Assembly (NCBI GenBank): GCA_030616195.1 | Contig: JAUWXW010000147.1 | Coordinates: forward strand, 1 to 5,021 | Origin: Chloroflexota bacterium | GTDB taxonomy: Bacteria; Chloroflexota; Dehalococcoidia; RBG-13-53-26 | Length of the DNA stretch: 5,021 nt | Direction of reading: 5' to 3' | Shown: one piece after another, positions 1 to 4,435 of the stretch | How positions within the stretch are numbered: position 1 is the first letter of the stretch | Layout: every line of letters begins with the position of its first letter | The notes under the pieces: model-generated | The model's database searches: none | The model's input: the letters and a program-made list of their open reading frames with translations, nothing else | Told to the model about the DNA's origin: nothing | Position numbers and translations under genes: made by a program

Positions 1-515
1 GAAAGTCAGGCTTAGCCTCAGCGATAGTCGACGGCATGAGAAGAGCCGAAGGCGATATTGTGGGAGTTATTGACGCTGACCTACAGCACCCCCCCGAGCT
101 AATGGCGCAACTGGTGGAAGCGGTTACGCAGGGGAGTGATATAGCCATAGCTAGCAGGTACGTTGCAGGGGGAGCCGTAGAGAATTGGTCGTTACCCAGG
201 AAGATCGTCTCTAAAGGTGCAATTCTCCTGGCCAGGCCCTTAACTAAAGCACGCGACCCTATGAGCGGCTGCTTCGTTCTCAACAAAGAAGTTGTCATGG
301 GAAGAGAGTTTAAGCCTGCCGGGTTTAAGATACTGCTGGAGATATTGGTTAGGGGAAAATATGAGAGGATCAAAGAGGTGCCGTATACCTTTAGAGAAAG
401 ACAAAAGGGGAAAACTAAGCTGGGACTAGCGGAATATGCCAGGTATCTAAAGCTACTATGCAGCTTGTACTTGGTCAGATTGAAAGGCATTTTTTCTACT
501 GGTAGAGCGAGGTAG
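1..515 (+). CDS. Dolichol-phosphate-mannose-synthase-like family 2 glycosyltransferase (C-terminal part, 5' end outside window)
   Basis: The frame is open from the first complete codon (position 3) through the ATG at 36, and residues before that Met (KSGLASAIVDG) fit the family, so the gene starts upstream and the ATG is internal. Visible in order: the DADLQHPPE stretch carrying the Asp-x-Asp metal and nucleotide-sugar site; ASRYVAGG; an Arg/Ser-rich helix; RPLTKARDPMSGCF, the acceptor-loop signature of DPM1-like enzymes; and a C-terminal helix with KGKTKLG. Family knowledge: these enzymes move a sugar, often mannose or glucose, from a nucleotide donor to a polyprenyl phosphate at the cytoplasmic membrane face. 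The protein ends after a short basic tail with no GtrA or other transmembrane domain, so it is the soluble or peripheral type. The sugar and lipid cannot be read from the sequence. It is the only plus-strand gene and converges on tRNA-Arg. Confidence 0.93.
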   Translation, partial: KSGLASAIVDGMRRAEGDIVGVIDADLQHPPELMAQLVEAVTQGSDIAIASRYVAGGAVENWSLPRKIVSKGAILLARPLTKARDPMSGCFVLNKEVVMGREFKPAGFKILLEILVRGKYERIKEVPYTFRERQKGKTKLGLAEYARYLKLLCSLYLVRLKGIFSTGRAR

Positions 516-736
516 ATTGGACAAATGCAGAGAATCCTGAGATTGGGACGGGTGAACTCTATCTCTGTGGGATGGTTAACAGGATAGCTTTGAGGCACGG
601 CGTGGTCCTGATACTACACTAGGCCAAGCTGGCGCTGCAACCATAACAGCAGATGTACTTTACGAGTTCTTGCCTGTGAGTGAAGAAGTCCGGTGGACAA
701 GTGCTGTACAGTTGGACAAGGGGAACGGGGAGAAAA
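516..736. other. Intergenic spacer with possible degraded coding trace and short repeats
   Basis: No intact gene is seen between the glycosyltransferase stop and tRNA-Arg. In one plus frame (533-622) the translation reads NPEIGTGELYLCGMVNRIALRHGV and then stops. This loosely resembles the ExxxxxGxVxRLAxxHGV helix region of ketopantoate-reductase-like proteins. A different frame (580 onward) continues with TADVLYEFLPVSEE, which could be the next helix after a frameshift. The match is by eye and weak. TGGACAA occurs three times (518-524, 694-700, 713-719), and the last two bracket the palindrome CTGTACAG. I see no terminator hairpin with a T-run for either converging transcript. Confidence 0.25.
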
Positions 737-813
<77 letters not shown>

Positions 814-825
814 ACGGTCGGTTCT

Positions 826-854
826 AGTATATCATAGAGAGGAAAACAGGTTAA
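826..854 (-). promoter_or_regulatory. Sigma-70-type promoter for tRNA-Arg
   Basis: On the minus strand TTAACC (849-854) and TATACT (826-831) are separated by exactly 17 bases, with 4/6 and 5/6 matches to the -35 and -10 consensus. The expected start point, near 819, lies about six bases before the mature tRNA 5' end at 813, giving a very short leader. An overlapping alternative with TATGAT as the -10 and TTACCC as the -35 (18-base spacer) is also possible. Confidence 0.65.
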
Positions 855-913
855 GGGTAAGAAGGACAAGAGCCATTTCTTCCACAGCCCAAGAGCAGCC
901 CTACGGCAGCAGA

Positions 914-1402
914 TCATTCGCCCTTCAAGTAAGAAGGTAGGTCCTCTGTTCCTATCAAGCCAAGGAGCGATAGGGCAGTAACGATCACCCCGGCAATCAA
1001 TATGCCCACGGTGATCAAAAGAAGGGCACGCTTGAATTCCATTCTGAGAAGGGAAGCAGCCAGCGAGCCCGTCCAGGCGCCGGTCCCCGGCAGAGGGATA
1101 GCCACCAGCAATACCAGGCCAATCCTGTGATACTTTTCAATAATGCCTCCTCTTCTCCTGGTACGTTCAAATATCCACTCGAGGATTCCGGCGAATATCT
1201 TGATCCTGCTCAACAGTCTCAGGCCACGCTCAAGGAACAGGAGCAGAAAAGGAACAATCGTAAGATTGCCCAAGAGTGAGACCAGCAAGGAAGAGGCCCA
1301 GGGGAGATCGTACACATGTATTGCCAGCGGTATTGCTAACCGGAGTTCCACTATCGGGGCAGCCGAGATAAGGAATATCCACAGATGATGCTCTATATCC
1401 AT
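914..1402 (-). CDS. COG2426-type small membrane protein (Sm_multidrug_ex family)
   Basis: This is a complete 162-residue hydrophobic protein. It carries the family marks: AAPIVELRLAIPLA (residues 14-27), a GN pair followed by Pro (45-51), and IPLPGTGAWTGSLAA (102-116), then a last hydrophobic span (126-150). Roughly four membrane segments are separated by an arginine-rich loop (80-84) that is likely cytoplasmic. The database label 'small multidrug export' rests on thin evidence, and the transported substrate is unknown. The internal Pro/Gly-rich half-helices suggest a re-entrant fold as in DedA/VTT proteins. The ATG start follows a weak purine stretch (GAAGAAAG). It lies 19 bases after the VTT gene on the same strand, so the two are very likely one operon. 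No clear terminator is seen downstream; tRNA-Arg begins about 100 bases further on. Confidence 0.85.
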   Translation of the reverse strand: MDIEHHLWIFLISAAPIVELRLAIPLAIHVYDLPWASSLLVSLLGNLTIVPFLLLFLERGLRLLSRIKIFAGILEWIFERTRRRGGIIEKYHRIGLVLLVAIPLPGTGAWTGSLAASLLRMEFKRALLLITVGILIAGVIVTALSLLGLIGTEDLPSYLKGE

Positions 1403-1421
1403 TACAGCTTTCTTCGGTGCG

Positions 1422-2144
1422 TTAATCCGGCAGCGATATGCCGAACCACTCTACAATGTAACCCAACCCCCACATTCCCAGGTAAGCGACATATGTTCCC
1501 TTTATGACTTTCCCCGCCGCACATACCAGGTAGAACTTCCACGGTGGCATCCGCATAGCTCCTGCCGTGGCCCCTATCAGGGCAAAGGCGGGGTTAAATA
1601 TTGCTGAGCCAACGAAGAGGATCAAATATCCCCTTCTGGTCATCCAACCCTCTACCCGGGAATAGAATCTGTTGCTCCTGTGCTTCTCGGTGAGGAAGGA
1701 CCGGCCGCCACGCCCGGCGAGGTAGAAGTTGAACGCTCCAAGGCCCTCACCCAGACCGGCGGCTATGCCAACCAGGAAAGGGTATGGCACTATGCCGCCC
1801 AAAGCAAATATGACCGGCACACCGGGGACAGGGATAATAATAGTACCTCCGGACATGACGCTGATAAGGAAAGCCCCGAGGTAACTATATTGGTGGAAGT
1901 CTTTTACCTCTTCCCTGAAAACTACGGCCAGCGCGGCTATTCCAACAATGAACAGCACTGACAAGATGATTAGATACTTGGCGGCTTTCTTGGAGGGCTG
2001 TTGGCGGTCCTCACTGAGGCCATTTGGTTTCGTGGCTGAATTCAGAGGTTCAGAGGGAAGCTTGCTGGAGGGCGCTTTCTGCTCGCCAATGTCTGTGCCC
2101 ATTTGTTTGCGGTCAAGAATACAGCCAAACTGGGGACAAGTCAA
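1422..2144 (-). CDS. VTT/DedA-type (SNARE-associated) integral membrane protein
   Basis: The protein has 240 residues from a TTG start. Residues 1-55 are hydrophilic and rich in Pro, Ser and Lys. A first membrane span lies at about 57-76. The VTT core follows: SGGTIIIPVPGVPVIFALGG (98-117), GLGEGLGAFNFYLAGRGG (130-147, the Gly-rich motif ending in GR-G), then the second half with FVGSAIFNPAFALIGATAGAMRMPPWKFY and a Gly-Lys pair, all typical of the family. Family knowledge: DedA and TMEM41/VMP1 relatives move or scramble lipids, and some bacterial members recycle undecaprenyl phosphate; the substrate here is unknown. Start choice is uncertain. TTG at 2142-2144 has only a distant AGGAAAG, while ATG at 2100-2102 (residue 15) has no good ribosome site. 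It is followed at 19 bases by the COG2426 gene. Confidence 0.87.
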   Translation of the reverse strand: MTCPQFGCILDRKQMGTDIGEQKAPSSKLPSEPLNSATKPNGLSEDRQQPSKKAAKYLIILSVLFIVGIAALAVVFREEVKDFHQYSYLGAFLISVMSGGTIIIPVPGVPVIFALGGIVPYPFLVGIAAGLGEGLGAFNFYLAGRGGRSFLTEKHRSNRFYSRVEGWMTRRGYLILFVGSAIFNPAFALIGATAGAMRMPPWKFYLVCAAGKVIKGTYVAYLGMWGLGYIVEWFGISLPD

Positions 2145-2200
2145 CAGAGTGTGTGGGCTTTCCTATTCTGTGAGTCCAATTTCCCCCTTAATCTGTGTTT

Positions 2201-2225
2201 AGGAGAGCTTTCCCAGCCTAGATAG
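2201..2225. repeat. Imperfect direct repeat, copy 1
   Basis: AGGAGAG-CTTTCCCAGCC and following bases match AGGAGAGGCTTTCC-AGGCT at 2446-2470 with two one-base gaps and a few mismatches. The two copies bracket the palindrome cluster, about 245 bases apart. A shorter third match, GGCTTTCC, lies at 2157-2164. Confidence 0.45.
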
Positions 2226-2291
2226 AAGTCAAACGACGGTAGGTGAAATGACGCGCCTTTGCCTTGAAGGCAGAGGTCTGCGGAGGCGACT

Positions 2292-2323
2292 TCGGGTCTG
2301 TCCGCCCATGCGGACAGACCCGA
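2292..2323. repeat. Perfect 14-bp inverted repeat with 4-base loop
   Basis: The left arm TCGGGTCTGTCCGC (2292-2305) and right arm GCGGACAGACCCGA (2310-2323) pair without mismatch around loop CCAT. There is no T-run on either side, so a simple intrinsic terminator is unlikely. It looks like a REP- or MITE-like palindrome. Confidence 0.8.
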
Positions 2324-2330
2324 CCTGGTA

Positions 2331-2354
2331 GTCGAGGTCGTCCCTGACCTCGAC
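2331..2354. repeat. Perfect 9-bp inverted repeat
   Basis: GTCGAGGTC (2331-2339) pairs perfectly with GACCTCGAC (2346-2354) around a six-base loop. It begins eight bases after the preceding palindrome. CGACCT at 2321-2326 could pair instead with AGGTCG at 2335-2340, so alternative folds compete. Confidence 0.75.
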
Positions 2355-2363
2355 ATGACCGAG

Positions 2364-2383
2364 GCGCGGGACAACCGCCGCGC
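2364..2383. repeat. Short GC-rich inverted repeat
   Basis: GCGCGG (2364-2369) pairs with CCGCGC (2378-2383) around an eight-base loop. It is the third palindrome in a row and is weaker than the first two. Confidence 0.5.
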
Positions 2384-2445
2384 TGCGAAACCCCCACGCC
2401 AAGGAGAACTTGAAGCCACGGAATAAGGGGCTTCCATAGATGCAT

Positions 2446-2470
2446 AGGAGAGGCTTTCCAGGCTCAATAT
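2446..2470. repeat. Imperfect direct repeat, copy 2
   Basis: This is the partner of 2201-2225, with the shared core AGGAGAG(G)CTTTCC. It lies about 35 bases beyond the stop of the hypothetical gene, so it may be the remains of a duplicated 3' flank or the border of a small inserted element. Confidence 0.45.
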
Positions 2471-2504
2471 CGGGAGGGAACTGCGAGCAGCTTATCGCTA
2501 GGAG

Positions 2505-3275
2505 TTACGTTTCCTCTGTCTCATCAGGGCCGTACCCCAGGCGGGGCAGCACTGCCATTTCTTCACCATGCCTTCTTGGTTTTGCAGGCAAGGCTTTTAT
2601 CGCCTGAGACAGCCTTGTCAGACTCTTCCCAAGCTGTTTCTCCTTTACCTCCACCACTAACCCCCTCACCCCGACCTCCCAAAGGCATTCAATTTCCTTG
2701 TCTGTTAGCTCTCGCTGGGTAGCCACTAACAGGGGTTTATCCACTACATCAGCCAGCCATTGGCAGTGCATCAGGTCGGAAATAGTGAGAACCTCTCCTC
2801 CTTCTTTCACGTTGACAAGCACTGCCTCTATTGCGAGCTGATTGATGGTGCCTATCAGCCCCTCGTCTTCTGGGAGGTCTACTTTCAATACTTTGCCTGT
2901 GTCCTTGTCTTGAACCAACGCTGCCGGAGCTGTGGCTGCCTCAAAGATGATGAAATCTGCTCCTGCCTTCCTCAATTGCTCCAAGCATCCCTCACTCATC
3001 ACATCGAGCCACACCCCCCAAGGAATATCCTCTATGGCAGCGGTAACTTGCTTCAGAGCTTGCTCCTCTTCAGGCCCTCGACTGTGTATCAGTATGGCAT
3101 CAACTTCAGCCTTGGCGGCCTCTGCCATCCTGCCGCCCTCACCTTCTTGCAAACAAGCAATGAGTACCATCTGCTTACCGGACGGTGCGCTTGCTGCCCT
3201 AAACCCTAGGGGTTGGGCGGCATTTCCGTAGATCTGGTGCAACTTCTTTACCAGTTTACTCATTCCCCATCCCAT
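2505..3275 (-). CDS. Conserved hypothetical protein with TIM-barrel-like strand/helix pattern
   Basis: I do not recognise a function. The protein has 256 residues from the ATG at 3273-3275, or 252 from the ATG at 3261-3263. The second start (MSKLVKKLHQIYG) is better, because GGGATGGGGA sits just before it. Beta-strand-like runs alternate with helices: MVLIACL (36-42), VDAILIH (58-64), WGVWLDV (86-92), ADFIIFEA (106-113), KVLKVDL (128-134), AVLVNV (151-156), PLLVAT (181-186) and GLVVEV (205-210). About eight such units suggest a (beta-alpha)8 barrel. There is no signal peptide or membrane span, so it should be cytoplasmic. The tail (234-256) has a basic patch, then LPRLGYG and an acidic end. 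I associate similar proteins with Dehalococcoidia from memory only. It directly follows tRNA-Thr and probably shares its promoter. Confidence 0.8.
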   Translation of the reverse strand: MGWGMSKLVKKLHQIYGNAAQPLGFRAASAPSGKQMVLIACLQEGEGGRMAEAAKAEVDAILIHSRGPEEEQALKQVTAAIEDIPWGVWLDVMSEGCLEQLRKAGADFIIFEAATAPAALVQDKDTGKVLKVDLPEDEGLIGTINQLAIEAVLVNVKEGGEVLTISDLMHCQWLADVVDKPLLVATQRELTDKEIECLWEVGVRGLVVEVKEKQLGKSLTRLSQAIKALPAKPRRHGEEMAVLPRLGYGPDETEET

Positions 3276-3276
3276 C

Positions 3277-3351
3277 TGGAGCCAACGGTCGGAATCGAAC
3301 CGACGACCGGCGGTTTACGAAACCGCTGCTCTACCTCTGAGCTACGTTGGC
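3277..3351 (-). tRNA. tRNA-Thr (anticodon CGU)
   Basis: The minus strand gives a perfect cloverleaf of 75 nt with encoded CCA. The acceptor is GCCAACG/CGTTGGC, the D-stem is GCTC/GAGC, and the anticodon stem is GCGGT/ACCGC around loop TTCGTAA with anticodon CGT. The variable loop is CGGTC. The T-arm is GTCGG-TTCGATT-CCGAC, then discriminator T (3280) and CCA (3277-3279). It reads the ACG codon. Only one base separates its CCA from the first possible ATG of the next gene. Confidence 0.97.
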
Positions 3352-3374
3352 CCAATCCTAGCCCATCCTTTGTC

Positions 3375-3403
3375 AGTATAGCTGACCGTCGGCTACGTGG
3401 CAA
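3375..3403 (-). promoter_or_regulatory. Sigma-70-type promoter for tRNA-Thr and probably the following gene
   Basis: On the minus strand TTGCCA (3398-3403) and TATACT (3375-3380) are 17 bases apart, with 4/6 and 5/6 consensus matches. The predicted start near 3368 leaves a leader of about 16 bases before the tRNA at 3351. The -10 hexamer and spacer length are identical to those proposed for tRNA-Arg. Confidence 0.7.
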
Positions 3404-3491
3404 CCCTCACAGCCACTCAGATGAGAATCGTCTGCTTCGACACGGAGCGCCCCTGGCTCTGTGACCTTGGTCCGTGAATCAGGAGAATCAA

Positions 3492-3524
3492 GACCCTGAG
3501 TTCGCCTGAGGCGAACTCAGGGTC
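3492..3524 (-). terminator. Perfect 15-bp hairpin, candidate terminator after the activase gene
   Basis: GACCCTGAGTTCGCC (3492-3506) and GGCGAACTCAGGGTC (3510-3524) pair without mismatch around loop TGA. It lies 66 bases past the activase stop on the minus strand. The bases after it on that strand (TTGATTCT) are only mildly T-rich and there is no T-run on the plus strand, so it may be a factor-assisted terminator, an RNA 3'-end stabiliser or an isolated palindromic repeat. Confidence 0.5.
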
Positions 3525-3590
3525 ACACAACATAAACACTCTCGGTTTCATCAGGGTACGTCGCAGCTTGGCCGACGATGGAAAATTGAC

Positions 3591-4379
3591 TCAGTATTGC
3601 CCGCTCGCTTTCTCCCTGGCTATAAGTGCTGCCCCGATTGCCCCTGCGATTTGGGGGTCCTGGGGCAGCCTCATTACCCTTACCCCTAGTTTGTCCTCCA
3701 ATACCTTGACCAGGCCCTCGTTCTTGGCACATCCGCCGGTGAGAGCCACGTCTTCAACAAGGCCAACCTTTCCTACCATGGAATTCAACCTGCTGGCTAC
3801 CGAGTTGTGAAGGCCGGCTACGATGTCGGGCAGATTGACGCCCTCGTTAACCAAGGTTATGACTTCGGACTCAGCAAAGACGCTGCACTGGCTGCTAATA
3901 GTGGACGGGTTCGTCGCCTGGAGGGATAGGCGTGAAAGCCCTTCAAGGCCACAGTCGAGCACTCTGGCCATAGCCTCGAAGAATCTCCCCGTCCCGGCAG
4001 CGCACCTGTCGTTCATAACAAACTCGACGACCTTGCCCTTTTCGCTCACGGACATAACCTTGCAGTCCTGCCCACCGATGTCAACCACCGTTCTCACCGT
4101 GGAACACATCCAGTGAGCCCCTCGGGCATGACAGGTTATCTCCGAAATATTTTCGTTAGCAAAAGGGACCTTGAGCCGACCGTAGCCTGTGCCTACAATG
4201 TAGTCCAGGTCCTCGATGGACGACAGGCCGGCCCTTTCGATCGCCCCGTCCATTGCCACCCGCGCCGTCACCTCAGGCTTGGTGGTGGACGGGATAATAA
4301 TATACGAGGCGATTGTCCCGTCCTTCATGACAACCGCCTTGCCAGTAGCAGAACCTACATCACAACCTCCGACGATCAT
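3591..4379 (-). CDS. Acyl-CoA dehydratase activase (HgdC/BcrA/BadF-type ATPase)
   Basis: This is a complete 262-residue protein of the usual length for single-domain activases of 2-hydroxyacyl-CoA dehydratases. It has the ASKHA ATPase fold: phosphate loop GGCDVGSATGKAVV (4-17), TGYGR (64-68), EITCHARGA (80-88), DIGGQD (100-105), and the adenosine-site TGGCAKN (214-220). C126 in NDRCAAGTGRFFE and C165 in QCSVFAESEV match the cysteines by which each subunit of the homodimer contributes two ligands to one bridging [4Fe-4S] cluster. Family knowledge: it takes an electron from ferredoxin or flavodoxin and, with ATP hydrolysis, delivers it to the dehydratase or reductase. The ATG start is backed by a strong AAGGAG (4385-4390) five bases upstream. 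It lies 56 bases after the dehydratase subunit gene, clearly one operon. Whether the pathway is amino-acid fermentation or aromatic reduction cannot be decided here. Confidence 0.95.
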   Translation of the reverse strand: MIVGGCDVGSATGKAVVMKDGTIASYIIIPSTTKPEVTARVAMDGAIERAGLSSIEDLDYIVGTGYGRLKVPFANENISEITCHARGAHWMCSTVRTVVDIGGQDCKVMSVSEKGKVVEFVMNDRCAAGTGRFFEAMARVLDCGLEGLSRLSLQATNPSTISSQCSVFAESEVITLVNEGVNLPDIVAGLHNSVASRLNSMVGKVGLVEDVALTGGCAKNEGLVKVLEDKLGVRVMRLPQDPQIAGAIGAALIAREKASGQY

Positions 4380-4384
4380 ATCAT

Positions 4385-4390
4385 CTCCTT
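4385..4390 (-). promoter_or_regulatory. Strong ribosome binding site of the activase gene
   Basis: AAGGAG on the minus strand lies five bases before the ATG at 4377-4379 and fixes that start. It is the clearest Shine-Dalgarno site in the window. Confidence 0.85.
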
Positions 4391-4435
4391 ATCTTGTTTT
4401 GTCATTGCGATCATGAGCAACCTCGATAGCCGCCT

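Larger units (their letters stand above)
2145..2504. other. Gene-free 360-base palindrome-rich intergenic region
   Basis: No convincing gene is seen on either strand. Open frames exist across it, but they translate the palindromes into low-complexity Ser/Arg/Pro-rich text with no family signature. It holds three adjacent inverted repeats (2292-2383), a small hairpin at 2260-2272 (TGCCTT-G-AAGGCA), and an imperfect direct repeat at its two ends (2201-2225 and 2446-2470). I could not find a convincing promoter for the downstream VTT gene; readthrough from the tRNA-Thr unit is possible. Confidence 0.6.

Noticed and set aside
2141..2467. 108-residue open frame on the minus strand covering the palindrome region
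   Set aside because: It overlaps the start of the VTT gene, translates the inverted repeats into Ser/Arg-rich text, and shows no domain or good ribosome site. It is most likely a by-product of GC-rich repeats.
2760..3209. 149-residue plus-strand frame
   Set aside because: It lies antisense to the conserved hypothetical gene; it is Cys/Leu-rich with no domain and no initiation signals.
3277..3351. tRNA-Thr as a possible integration (attachment) site
   Set aside because: No integrase, no duplicated tRNA 3' end and no element boundary are seen; the adjacent gene looks resident.
3421..3477. Small plus-strand frame ATG..TGA giving an 18-residue peptide (MRIVCFDTERPWLCDLGP)
   Set aside because: No ribosome binding site, no promoter on that strand, and no recognised peptide family. 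A chance frame is the simplest explanation.
3404..3490. Weak hairpin CACGGAGC...GCTCTGTG in the spacer before tRNA-Thr
   Set aside because: The stem is short with a G-T wobble on one strand and a mismatch on the other, and there is no T-run, so it is not supportable as a terminator or riboswitch.
3523..3732. 69-residue minus-strand frame overlapping the end of the activase gene
   Set aside because: It overlaps the strongly supported activase coding sequence in another frame and has no family features.
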